IMG/VR virus record: IMGVR_UViG_3300025120_000280
Span: 1 to 32,309 of that record
Origin: a virus
Reading direction: 5' to 3' (one strand)
DNA: 32,309 nt
The translations under genes were made by a program, and so were the position numbers. Below, piece after piece: positions 1 to 8,480 of this stretch. The notes beneath the pieces are model-generated. The model did not search any database. It saw only the letters and a program-made list of their open reading frames with translations, and was not told the DNA's origin. Position 1 is the stretch's first letter. Each line of letters starts with the position of its first letter.

Positions 1-756
1 GCTGCGCAACATACCTTCCAATAGCCATATCGCTAGAAAAAATACTAGGTAAAGTGTCATCAGTATCAACCAGAACACAACTAGCATACTGTTTGAGAGG
101 CGTTCTAACACCTGCCATAACCGGAGTAGGAATATTGATTTTGAATTGTGAAATTGCGTCATAATATTTTTTAACATAAGTCATTCTCTTTTCTTTTGGA
201 TAGTTCATAAAGACAGATGCGGCAATCATCATATACATAAATTGTGGTGTTTCAAATATCTCGCCATTACTTCTGTCTTGTACTAGATACTTGTCAATTA
301 CTTGTCTTAAACCAGCGTATGTGAAAGTATAATCTCTCTCGTGGTTTAACCAATTTTCCATTCTATCAAAATCTTTCTTTTGATATTTTTCTATTAGTTC
401 ACCATCATATAAATTTTTATCAACAGCTTTCTTTACATGGTCGTACATATGTGGGTGATCCCAAAGTCTTCCAATAACTTGTTTTCTTAAGCTGTAAAGT
501 AGTAGTCTTGCCGCAACATATTGATAGTTTGGATTATCTAAATCAATTAAGTCTGCTGCTGATTTAATAAGGATTGCTTGAATATCATTTGTAGTTATGC
601 CATCATAAAATTGTAGACCACTTGACATCTCAACCTGAGATGATGAAACACCAGAGATGCCTTCAACTGCATACTCTACCATCTCGTGGATTTTTTCAAT
701 GTTCAATGGCTCTTTGCCTCGTTCACCTCTTTTAAGTACATTTATATTCTCGGCCA
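1..756 (-). CDS. nrdA: Ribonucleoside-diphosphate reductase alpha subunit, N-terminal part (runs off the left edge)
   Basis: Class Ia ribonucleotide reductase large subunit, which reduces NDPs to dNDPs for phage DNA synthesis. I translated the 252 codons present by hand: ATG at 756 to the window edge with no stop. The segment PTPVMAGVRTP followed by ASCVLVD matches the NrdA region holding the redox-active Cys (Cys227 here, equivalent to E. coli Cys225). An ATP-cone-like N-terminus (LNIEKIHEMVEYAVEGISG) precedes it. A ribosome site GGAG sits 4 nt before the ATG, and primase ends 8 nt upstream, so the two are probably co-transcribed. The catalytic thiyl Cys and the C-terminal Cys pair lie outside the window, so completeness cannot be judged. 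Confidence 0.93.
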
Positions 757-764
757 TTGGTCTC

Positions 765-1766
765 CTATATCTTTTTATATTCGTTAAGTTTTGTTAATGC
801 GGATAGTTTTGAAAATGTGTTATTATGTATAATATCAGATAACTCAGTCTTTGTCAACCCTGCCATTATCATATCGTTAATGTCTTTATGTCGCATATCT
901 TCTGGCCACACTACTAGGTTGTAATCTTTCTCTACTACATCATACATACGCTTTATGATTTCTTTATTTCTTGGCTCGTTGTCAAATATATAAGTCACTT
1001 CATCATTACTAATTTTATTTTTTAATACTAAATCTGCGCCAGCAGCAGCCAGACAATTATCAACAAATAAACTATCAATCGGACCTTCAACGATATAAAC
1101 CTGTCGCTGAAAATTGACTCTTTCCAAGCCGTAAACCTTTTGTTTGTTTTCATCTAATTTTACCGTTAGATACTTTGGTTGTTCATTTCCAAAAGCACGA
1201 CCTTGAAAAGCAAATACTTTTCCAGTCGTATCATAAAAAGGTATAATTAATCTAGGATGGTCTTGTTTAGTATTATAAGTTTTAGGTTTAACTTTATTTA
1301 CTAACTCACCAAACTTATCACAGAAATATAACTTATCAAAAAATTCAACAGGTATCTTTCTATTGACACAATATTTCTTTGCTGGGTGTTCATCATCTAG
1401 TTTCGTAATACTTTTCAAATCAGTTATAATATTAGTTTCTTCAAACACAGGTTTGAAGTCAAACATAGTTGGCTTCGGTGTCGCTGGAGCCGACTTCTTA
1501 TATCTTTCTAAAAGATATTCAGAATACATTTTTGGGTCCACATACTTTATAAAGTTTGCCAGATTTTGACCCATGCCACAATTATGACATTTGAAGAACA
1601 TATCATTTTTTACTCTATAAAGATACGCTCTACTTTTTAATTTTGATTTCTTCGAATCACCACAATGTGGACAACGAAAATTGAATAGGTAGTCATTCTT
1701 TTGTTTGAACTGACTTAGCCTAGATTTTAGATTGGATATAAATTTTAGATCAATATAACTGGACAT
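765..1766 (-). CDS. 61: DNA primase, T4 gp61-like
   Basis: Makes RNA primers for lagging-strand synthesis together with the gp41 helicase. The 333-aa protein has an N-terminal zinc ribbon with Cys32-x2-Cys35 and Cys60-x2-Cys63. A toprim-type domain follows, with VEGPIDSLF (Glu227) and FDNEP (Asp262/Glu264) as the metal-binding elements. Size and order match T4 gp61. The start MSSYIDLKF agrees with the family N-terminus, yet no Shine-Dalgarno is seen. The sigma70-type promoter just upstream predicts a transcript start only about 6 nt before the ATG, so translation may be nearly leaderless. nrdA follows after 8 nt. Confidence 0.9.
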   Translation of the reverse strand: MSSYIDLKFISNLKSRLSQFKQKNDYLFNFRCPHCGDSKKSKLKSRAYLYRVKNDMFFKCHNCGMGQNLANFIKYVDPKMYSEYLLERYKKSAPATPKPTMFDFKPVFEETNIITDLKSITKLDDEHPAKKYCVNRKIPVEFFDKLYFCDKFGELVNKVKPKTYNTKQDHPRLIIPFYDTTGKVFAFQGRAFGNEQPKYLTVKLDENKQKVYGLERVNFQRQVYIVEGPIDSLFVDNCLAAAGADLVLKNKISNDEVTYIFDNEPRNKEIIKRMYDVVEKDYNLVVWPEDMRHKDINDMIMAGLTKTELSDIIHNNTFSKLSALTKLNEYKKI

Positions 1767-1778
1767 AACACAAATACT

Positions 1779-1807
1779 AATATACCATACTTATGTATAA
1801 AAGTCAA
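1779..1807 (-). promoter_or_regulatory. Sigma70-type early promoter of primase-nrdA
   Basis: On the minus strand: TTGACT (1802-1807), a 17-bp spacer, then TATATT (1779-1784). The spacer ends TATGG, giving an extended -10 (TGn). The 3' half of the spacer resembles that of the uvsX promoter (ATAAGTATG). The predicted start is near 1772, about 6 nt before the primase ATG. Confidence 0.75.
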
Positions 1808-1809
1808 TG

Positions 1810-2244
1810 TTAATTTGCGGCCATCATATGCATTATAGGCATAAAGTTCTTTGATAAAACCCACCCTAATACAATCGCTCCACCTATGATAATCCACCTG
1901 TATTTTTCTAAAACACCAACTCTAGCGCCTATATCGTTCTTTAATGACTTGATTTCAATGAGTAATCTCTTTTCACTTAATGATACATCATTCTTTAATT
2001 CTCTATAAACATCAGATATTTCTTCTGCTCTATCTTTTAGTTTATCAAATATAACTTCGTCTATTTTTTCTTGCCTTTGGATTTTTTCTTCATGTACAGC
2101 TAACATACTTTTGATAGATGAAGATACATCTGTCAACTTATCAATGGCAGTATCTATTCTACCATTAATTGTATTAACATTTTCTATATCTCTTTTAAGA
2201 GATTCTACATCTACTTTTAAATCTAGTGTATCTTTTTCTGCCAT
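1810..2244 (-). CDS. Coiled-coil protein with C-terminal membrane anchor
   Basis: This 144-aa protein is not recognised as a named family. Residues 1-115 are charged and heptad-like (repeated LKxDIE, IKSLKNDI), predicting a long coiled coil. A single transmembrane helix follows near 118-135 (WIIIGGAIVLGWVL), then a short tail. This layout recalls the XhlA-type haemolysin/holin-accessory proteins and many small phage membrane proteins, but no specific motif settles it. ATG at 2244 is preceded by AGGAAC. The gene lies downstream of the cyclase after a 286-bp gap and before the primase promoter. It might be transcribed by read-through from the curli/cyclase operon. Confidence 0.7.
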   Translation of the reverse strand: MAEKDTLDLKVDVESLKRDIENVNTINGRIDTAIDKLTDVSSSIKSMLAVHEEKIQRQEKIDEVIFDKLKDRAEEISDVYRELKNDVSLSEKRLLIEIKSLKNDIGARVGVLEKYRWIIIGGAIVLGWVLSKNFMPIMHMMAAN

Positions 2245-2530
2245 AGTTTTGTTCCTGTTTTGTTCATAATATAATCTACCATAAAGGCGTTTAAAATAGT
2301 CGTAAGTCCCATTGGGAATTGTGCGTTGAAAGCACCATTGTATAAATTGACTACACTATTATTTATTTTTTTGAGAAATTGTATTTGACTAGGCTACCCA
2401 ACCATATCGTCTTAGAGTATTTAGTCTTTGTTGTTTCCACAACCTTATAAATGTCCTCTTTCGTCTTCGTAATTTTTGTTTCTTAATCCTGATCCAATGT
2501 AAATTGAGTAAATATAACTTTCTTTGTTTA
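2245..2530. other. Longest intergenic stretch; no confident gene
   Basis: This 286-bp stretch lies between the cyclase stop and the next start. On the minus strand it holds a highly basic frame that overlaps the cyclase 3' end (ATG at 2589, stop at 2389), which I do not trust. It also holds an open frame at 2223-2393 without a normal start before an ATG at 2312. A weak hairpin (GTGC/GCAC) occurs near 2321-2336, and AATAAATA, one base off the late-promoter motif, near 2353-2360. It may be the remains of a gene or an untranslated 3' region. Confidence 0.4.
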
Positions 2531-4228
2531 TCATTTCTTATTATCCTTTTTGCTATTAACTTTAACTTCTTCTTTTGAAGTAGTGTCATAACCCTCCGTT
2601 GTATAGATTGATACTTTGTTTGATTTACCTTTCACTTGAACATCATCTAACTTTCTAAACTTAAATAATTTTGAAACCTCACTATAAGTATCTTCCCCAA
2701 CTATCAATGTTGCGTCATAGTTTTTAGAAACACCTTCCAATCTACTTGCTAAATTAACAGCATCACCTAGCACTGAATAATCAAATCTCTGTTGTGATCC
2801 CATATTCCCTACTACGGCCTTTCCTGTGTTGATACCTATACCAATATTTATTTTAATACCTTTCCCAAAAGCATTACTTTCATTTAACATTTTTAGTTTT
2901 TGTATCATTTCATGCGCTGATTTTATGGCTGCTTCACGGTGTTTAGGTGTGTCAATTGGCGCATTCCAAAATGCCATTATGCAGTCACCCATATACTTGT
3001 CAATCGTTCCATTGTTCTTCATTATTATATCTGTCATTGGAGTTAAAAACTTGTTGATAACCACAGTCAATCCTTGTGGATTTTTTTGATACTTTTCTGA
3101 TATAGGAGTGAAACCTCTTATGTCACAAAATAGAAAAGTTAACTCTTTTGTTTCTCCACCTAGTTTTAGTAAGTCAGGATTTTGTTGTAGCTTCTTAACC
3201 ATCTTTGGCTCTAGGTAATGTTCAAATTGTTTTTTAATTTGTAGTTTTAATCTATTCTCTCTAGCAAAGTTATTATATATTAAATGTGTCCATACAATAG
3301 TTATTATAATAGCAATAGATGACCAATCTGTAATTATCATTTTACTATGCCATAGATAACCAGCAGACAAAGCCATATCAATATATGCACCAAATAATAA
3401 TATCGCTGACCATAACAATCCTACTCTAGGTATAATATACACAAATAAAATTAAACATATTATTAATCCTATCCATTCTAACTTAGGCAACCAATCAGGT
3501 CTTGTTATAAACTTACCTGATAGTAAAGTTTCAGTTGACAACGCCATAATTTCGTGTGTATTTTTTAAACCATTAGGAGTTAATACAAATGTTGAACCTG
3601 TAAATGTAGCACCTATGAATACTATTTTACCTTTTACTGATGACCAATCTAAATCAGCATGATCTATTCTAGGTATTTGATGTCTAAAATCAATCCATAT
3701 ATCATCTTGTTTAGGTAATGGAAACTTTATGACCTTCATTATAACAGATGGTACGGATTTGTCAAGTGGTAATTTTCTTATAGTACCATCAACATCAATA
3801 GGTACATCTACATTACCTACGCCTAATACTTTTCTCTTAATACTTTGTAGATTTTTTGCGTTATCAGTTTCTGTTAAGATAACAGGATACTTTGAAATCA
3901 TTTTCAAAAACATCTCATCACCACCTAGTCTATCTTTATGTACAAAAACTACATTTAAGAAAACTAAAGCAGCACCATTTTGATATGCTTTGATTATACT
4001 ACGACCTAGTTGATCTCTCTTCCATGGCCATTGACCTTTTAATGTTAATGCTGTATCTGATATGTCTATTAATACTAAACTTTTTGATAGATAGTTAGTA
4101 CCAAACTTTTGGTATAAATCAAATGTTTTTAATTGTAGGGTCTGTAAAGGTACAGGATTATATATCTTAATTGCTAATAATATAACCACACTTACCACTA
4201 CTGCCCAAGTGGAAGTTATCTTGCTCAT
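2531..4228 (-). CDS. CHASE2-domain class III adenylate/guanylate cyclase, membrane-bound
   Basis: Predicted to make a cyclic nucleotide from a nucleoside triphosphate in the cytoplasm under control of a periplasmic sensor. The order over 565 aa is TM helix (about 8-22), CHASE2-like extracytoplasmic domain (about 30-240, including VLIDISD and GKIVFIGAT), three TM helices (about 250-318), linker, then cyclase catalytic domain (about 362-545). The catalytic set is complete: metal aspartates in LFCDIRGFT (Asp369) and MGDCIMAFW (Asp415), base-contact Lys411 and Asp489, and transition-state Asn492 and Arg496 in NLASR. Lys411/Asp489 favours ATP as substrate. It is the last gene of the csgF-csgG-curlin-FecR block, 8 bp after FecR. 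CHASE2 cyclases next to FecR-domain proteins are a recurring bacterial arrangement. I know of no phage example with established function. Confidence 0.92.
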   Translation of the reverse strand: MSKITSTWAVVVSVVILLAIKIYNPVPLQTLQLKTFDLYQKFGTNYLSKSLVLIDISDTALTLKGQWPWKRDQLGRSIIKAYQNGAALVFLNVVFVHKDRLGGDEMFLKMISKYPVILTETDNAKNLQSIKRKVLGVGNVDVPIDVDGTIRKLPLDKSVPSVIMKVIKFPLPKQDDIWIDFRHQIPRIDHADLDWSSVKGKIVFIGATFTGSTFVLTPNGLKNTHEIMALSTETLLSGKFITRPDWLPKLEWIGLIICLILFVYIIPRVGLLWSAILLFGAYIDMALSAGYLWHSKMIITDWSSIAIIITIVWTHLIYNNFARENRLKLQIKKQFEHYLEPKMVKKLQQNPDLLKLGGETKELTFLFCDIRGFTPISEKYQKNPQGLTVVINKFLTPMTDIIMKNNGTIDKYMGDCIMAFWNAPIDTPKHREAAIKSAHEMIQKLKMLNESNAFGKGIKINIGIGINTGKAVVGNMGSQQRFDYSVLGDAVNLASRLEGVSKNYDATLIVGEDTYSEVSKLFKFRKLDDVQVKGKSNKVSIYTTEGYDTTSKEEVKVNSKKDNKK

Positions 4229-4236
4229 AAGACTAT

Positions 4237-6387
4237 TTAGTCTGTTTGTATGATAGTGATATTACTTTGATCGGCACTATTACCTACATCAAGGTGTTGT
4301 GCCTCAGAATCTTGTAATATTTGTATGTCTGCTTCTTTTGATGTTTCAGTTTGTACATATGCTGTATGATTATCATTGGTTCTATTTAAGATAGTAAAAT
4401 CACCACTTGTACTTGAATCAGCATCGTGCTCATTGTTTAATGTTGATACTCTTCCAGTAGAAGTCGCTGAAGATGAAGCACCTGTGACGCCAGATGTTGA
4501 AGTTAATGTTTGAGTCACATCTCCTGTTGAATAGTTAAGAGTTTCACCACTAGCAGTTAACTTTGTTTCATTACCCTCGTTATCAACATATTCAGTACCA
4601 CAAGATTGATTAGCAATGTCAAAATAATATCCGTATTTTAAACATTCTTCTTCATTATAACTTGCCAATAGTATTTCTAATTCTGCGTCTATGTCGTAAT
4701 CATCTTCATAAGCATATTCATCTTCCCAATTAGTTTCATCTGTTTCATTGTTATAATCATAACCTGAATACCACCAGTCATAGGCAGCGTCATAGTAAGT
4801 ATTGTAATCGTTATAATCCCATTCATTGATGTACTTGTCTTTTAAGTCTTTCATCTTCCAAGGTTTAGGTTGATTTTCACATAACTTAAAGTCTGGCCAA
4901 TTACCACACCAACCAAATAGTTTACCAAATATTTTTTTAGATTCCTTATCCCAACTAGTGGCAGTCACTTTTAAATACCAGTCATCTTTATAAAAGTCAT
5001 TTAGATAATCAACATACTCTTGGTTGCACCAATAATCTTCATAACCATTATACACACAATAGTTTTGTAGTGTCAATGTTGGAGGACCACCATTTGCTTT
5101 ATATTCTGCGTTAGAATAGTAATTGTCGTCCATCGTAAAATCTTCCCAACTATATCCTTCAACAACTGATTCAGTTTCTTCTTTTGTTGCTTCAACTACA
5201 TCAACTTCTTCAACTGTTGAGTTCCAAGATGTTAGACCATACTTCTCTAGTGTATCATTGTATGCCTCATCATAAGCATCCCAATCTACATTATCCCAAT
5301 CAATAGAATCCCAATCAATCGTATCATATGAACAACCTGACTCACAACCTATAGCGTCAAAGTATGCTTGGTCCATTTCTGCATACATTTTTTTAGCATC
5401 GTCCCAATCCATTTTACTTTCACCTTCAGCGTCCCATACTGAAATCTGATTGTCTTCATCTATATAACCCCACTCTTTTAAATCTGATTCATATTCATCA
5501 TAGTAAGATGTATCTATATCTGTTTCAGCTTCTAGTGCTGTTGCGTCTAAACCTTTTTCTTCTTTAGAATCCATTTCAATCATTGAGTCTGCCTCACTAA
5601 CTGACATATCAGTAGCAACTATATTATCATTAGTTTCATTGATAGTTGTTTCTTCACCAAAGATTGAGTCTTCACTATTTTGTGCTTTGTTAGATTTTTT
5701 ATCTACATCTCCAAAACCCTTTTCAGTTTCATCTCTTATATCTTCTTCAAAAGAATCTAACTGTATAATTTTTCTGTTGTCTGTTTCTATTCTAGGAGGT
5801 GTTGGTGCTAAATCATTAGATAAAACTGTCACCGAACTGAATGCGTTTGTGATTGTTTGAGAACCTGCGTCATTTGATACTGTCACTTGACCTACTACGC
5901 CATCACTATCTGGTAATAAAGTAATAGTTGCACTACCAAAACTATCTACTGTACCTGAGAATGCTGTACCTTGTACTGTGATTGAAGCATTACCAGCAGC
6001 AATATTAACTTCGCCACCTAAAGTAGATACACTACCTGATTCATATGTAAATGAACCTACATTAACAGATACATTCATTGCTAATTCTATTGGTACAACT
6101 GAAGTATCAAAAGCAAATTGGTCAATAGTTAATTCAGTATTAGGTCCCATTGTAAACTTTGTACCATCTATATAACTTAATATCATACCACCATCTTCAC
6201 CTGTTTGAAGAAAGTCCTTCATTTGTAATTCATAACCCATTAATGTATTTTGAGTTTCACCCTCACGCTCATTCCAAGTCGTACCCATTTGACCTGTAAT
6301 TTCTCCAACTTTAGGACTTGTAATTTGTGAGATTGTACTAGTACAGAAAAGTATCAGAAAAGATACTATAAAAAATATTCTTTGCAT
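4237..6387 (-). CDS. Secreted FecR-domain protein with acidic aromatic middle and curlin-like tail
   Basis: This 716-aa protein has a clear signal peptide (residues 1 to about 20). A FecR-type domain covers about 22-190: VGEITGQMGTTW, a GxxLxxxDxLxTGEDGG-like stretch, then SYIDGTKFTMGPNTEL. FecR domains act in the periplasm as ligand or partner sensors. Residues about 200-600 are extremely rich in Asp, Glu, Tyr and Trp, with tandem DWD units (IDWDSIDWDNVDWDAYDEAY). The last ~100 residues are Ser/Thr/Asn/Gln-rich and end in curlin-like units (DIQILQDSEAQ, NITIIQTD). It starts 1 nt after the curlin-like gene stop and precedes the cyclase by 8 bp, which suggests a sensor partner for CHASE2 or a surface subunit exported by CsgG. 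The domain combination is unusual. Confidence 0.8.
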   Translation of the reverse strand: MQRIFFIVSFLILFCTSTISQITSPKVGEITGQMGTTWNEREGETQNTLMGYELQMKDFLQTGEDGGMILSYIDGTKFTMGPNTELTIDQFAFDTSVVPIELAMNVSVNVGSFTYESGSVSTLGGEVNIAAGNASITVQGTAFSGTVDSFGSATITLLPDSDGVVGQVTVSNDAGSQTITNAFSSVTVLSNDLAPTPPRIETDNRKIIQLDSFEEDIRDETEKGFGDVDKKSNKAQNSEDSIFGEETTINETNDNIVATDMSVSEADSMIEMDSKEEKGLDATALEAETDIDTSYYDEYESDLKEWGYIDEDNQISVWDAEGESKMDWDDAKKMYAEMDQAYFDAIGCESGCSYDTIDWDSIDWDNVDWDAYDEAYNDTLEKYGLTSWNSTVEEVDVVEATKEETESVVEGYSWEDFTMDDNYYSNAEYKANGGPPTLTLQNYCVYNGYEDYWCNQEYVDYLNDFYKDDWYLKVTATSWDKESKKIFGKLFGWCGNWPDFKLCENQPKPWKMKDLKDKYINEWDYNDYNTYYDAAYDWWYSGYDYNNETDETNWEDEYAYEDDYDIDAELEILLASYNEEECLKYGYYFDIANQSCGTEYVDNEGNETKLTASGETLNYSTGDVTQTLTSTSGVTGASSSATSTGRVSTLNNEHDADSSTSGDFTILNRTNDNHTAYVQTETSKEADIQILQDSEAQHLDVGNSADQSNITIIQTD

Positions 6388-6388
6388 A

Positions 6389-7465
6389 TTAGCATCCGTT
6401 CGCTACATTAGCTGTCACATCTGCTGTTTGGTTGTTTCTGTTAAATGAATAATTACAAGTATCAGAACCATCTTGCGTGAAGTTTAAAGTGTAATCGTAA
6501 ATACTATCACCTGATACATTAATGTCTGCTGTATTTGCACCACCTACTTGTGCCATATTAATAGCAGAGTTAGATGTATAGATATAAATTCTAGCAGTAT
6601 TAGTACCACCCTCTTGGTGTAGTCTTAATACATTGTTATTACCATTAGTGACTGTTTTTAAATAGTTGTTATCGCCTTTGATAATTATTGTATCAAAGTC
6701 ACCACTGTGAGAAGCGTGTAAATCTAAAATGTTTGAATTACCTATAATGTCATGTACTTGATAGTTGCCTGTTCCGTAAGATGAAGTATCTAATCTATTT
6801 GAGTCACCAATAATATAGGCGTCAAGCGTTGCGCCTTCACTACCTGAAGAATCTGCGAACTGTCCATGTGAAGCAACATTGGGACCTATTGATACATTAG
6901 AATTTGTGTTCATACCTACTGAGTCTGTATGAGTATAGACATGGACTCTATTTGAGTCACCTGACATAAGAACATAAAAGAAGTGACCATCGCCTCTACT
7001 TTTTATCCAAAAATCATTTGAGTCGCCATCTAAATCTAAATCTATATTAGTTTTAGTAGTATTATCTGAATCTCTATTATCTATTCTTATTGTATTTGAA
7101 TCACCTCTAACATCTAAATCATACCAGTGACCAGTTGAATCTGTATCACCTTCAATTCTCAACTTATTACCATCACCTTTAGCGTCTAAATCAAGTGTCA
7201 TGTCTTCACCTGCAAACAATAAATGTGAAGATAGGTCAGTTAGATTGTTCTTACCTATTTGTCTAATAATAAGTGTTAGATTCTCGCCATCAATTACAAG
7301 TGGTGCGTTAGCAGATATACCTACTTTATTGCCTGATCCGTCTTGTTTTATGAATATTGTGGTATCTTTGTCTTGGTTTTGTTGTTTAACCCAAACAGAA
7401 TTACCAGCGTAAATTTTACTCGTCCACGCTAGAAGAATCACTATCGCTATCATTATCTGTTTCAT
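6389..7465 (-). CDS. Curlin-repeat-like secreted protein, probable amyloid subunit
   Basis: Probable substrate of the CsgG/CsgF exporter. The signal peptide is MKQIMIAIVILLAWTSKIYA. At least eleven short units of the type hydrophobic-x-GxxN follow, such as IKQDGSGNKVGI, IRQIGKNNLT, VRGDSNTIRI, IIGDSNRLDT, MAQVGGANTADI and FTQDGSDTCN. This spacing is that of the CsgA/CsgB strand-loop-strand repeat (QxGxxNxA), although most units have lost the Gln and carry GDSN. Two Cys near the C-terminus (DTCN, NGC) could form a disulfide. I chose ATG 7465 over ATG 7471 because GGAGGAG then lies at normal spacing. The gene begins inside csgG, overlapping it by 50 nt, so the two may be translationally coupled. 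Confidence 0.78.
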   Translation of the reverse strand: MKQIMIAIVILLAWTSKIYAGNSVWVKQQNQDKDTTIFIKQDGSGNKVGISANAPLVIDGENLTLIIRQIGKNNLTDLSSHLLFAGEDMTLDLDAKGDGNKLRIEGDTDSTGHWYDLDVRGDSNTIRIDNRDSDNTTKTNIDLDLDGDSNDFWIKSRGDGHFFYVLMSGDSNRVHVYTHTDSVGMNTNSNVSIGPNVASHGQFADSSGSEGATLDAYIIGDSNRLDTSSYGTGNYQVHDIIGNSNILDLHASHSGDFDTIIIKGDNNYLKTVTNGNNNVLRLHQEGGTNTARIYIYTSNSAINMAQVGGANTADINVSGDSIYDYTLNFTQDGSDTCNYSFNRNNQTADVTANVANGC

Positions 7466-8480
7466 CAGCATTCTCCTCCGTAGGTTTCTTTATCGGTATT
7501 ATTTTAACCGTTTCTTCTTCTAATTCTTTTTTTAATTTCTTTTCTTCAAGGTATTGTTCATAAGTTTTTTCTACTTTTTCACCCATATCAACACCATCAT
7601 CTTCAAATACTATATCACTATGTCTATTAACAGTTTCAACTTCTTTAGTTTCTACATCATTTTTACCGTCATCAATGTAATCTTTGATTTGAGGTACTTT
7701 AATTTCTTCTATTTTTTTAAATGCCCATAAGTCTTTCTTGGCACCTTGTTCTATAATTTCTACTACACCTTTTTCAATTGCTTTTCTTATAGCAAATGTC
7801 ACTGGTTCGTTCTTTGCATAACCAGCTTCTACTTCTAATAACATTGTATCAGTATCAAAGTATTTAAATATATCACCACCAACACTTGTTGAAACAATAG
7901 TCTTTTCAATAGTTGTTGTAATAACTACTTCACCTGTTTGTACATTTACCAATCTTAATATGATTGTGACAATATCTTCTCTGTATTGTTTGTTAGATTG
8001 TATACCTAATATTCTAGCACCAAAGCCACCTGATTTAATATCACTATCATAACCTACAATACCACCTGTGATATATGCACCAGCAAATAATAGTGGTGGT
8101 AATGGTTCTGCTTCTTCACCATCTACTTGTTGTCTAGTTGATCTAATTAGTTTTCTTTCTTGTAGTAAACTTGGTAAACTTGATCTCTCTACTACTCTAA
8201 ACCATTCGCCTTGACCTGCATCTGATAATGCCTTAATTAATAATTGATATGATCCTTGAGTCACTGCTGTACTCATTGACGCAAAAGATCCACCTGGTTT
8301 CTTTTGACCTGTCATATCTAAAAAATCATAAACAGCAATTACAATAGGTTCTCCATCTGGACTTTGAATTGTGTTTAGATCTTTGTAAGCAACTTGTTGC
8401 GTTCTAACATCAAACTTTGGTTTTCCTGCGCAGCCCACTAATATTAAAGATAGTAGGAATACTGCTATATACTTAAACAT
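7416..8480 (-). CDS. csgG: CsgG-like outer-membrane curli secretion channel (lipoprotein)
   Basis: CsgG forms a nine-subunit outer-membrane pore that exports curli subunits. This 354-aa protein has a lipoprotein signal with lipobox LVGC (Cys17). It then follows CsgG closely: PIVIAVYDFLDMTGQ, LLQERKLIRSTRQ, GGIVGYDSDIKSGGFGAR, LRLVNVQTGEVV and AGYAKNEPVTFAIRKAIEKG. E. coli CsgG is 277 aa; the extra ~80 residues here form an acidic, charged C-terminal tail. The loop matching the E. coli pore constriction (Tyr51, Asn55, Phe56) reads KKPGGSFASMSTAV, so those residues are apparently replaced. It overlaps the csgF stop by one base and contains the start of the curlin-like gene. Confidence 0.93.
   Translation of the reverse strand: MFKYIAVFLLSLILVGCAGKPKFDVRTQQVAYKDLNTIQSPDGEPIVIAVYDFLDMTGQKKPGGSFASMSTAVTQGSYQLLIKALSDAGQGEWFRVVERSSLPSLLQERKLIRSTRQQVDGEEAEPLPPLLFAGAYITGGIVGYDSDIKSGGFGARILGIQSNKQYREDIVTIILRLVNVQTGEVVITTTIEKTIVSTSVGGDIFKYFDTDTMLLEVEAGYAKNEPVTFAIRKAIEKGVVEIIEQGAKKDLWAFKKIEEIKVPQIKDYIDDGKNDVETKEVETVNRHSDIVFEDDGVDMGEKVEKTYEQYLEEKKLKKELEEETVKIIPIKKPTEENADETDNDSDSDSSSVDE

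Noticed and set aside
2353-2360. AATAAATA as a late promoter for the 1810-2244 gene
   Set aside because: One base from the octamer, in A+T-rich sequence and over 100 bp from the start. The same near match occurs by chance at 28393-28400.
2389-2589. 66-aa very basic minus-strand frame overlapping the end of the cyclase gene
   Set aside because: GGAGGG is only 3 nt from its ATG and is part of cyclase codons. The composition (Lys/Arg-rich) is what A-rich coding sequence gives in another frame, and no motif is seen.
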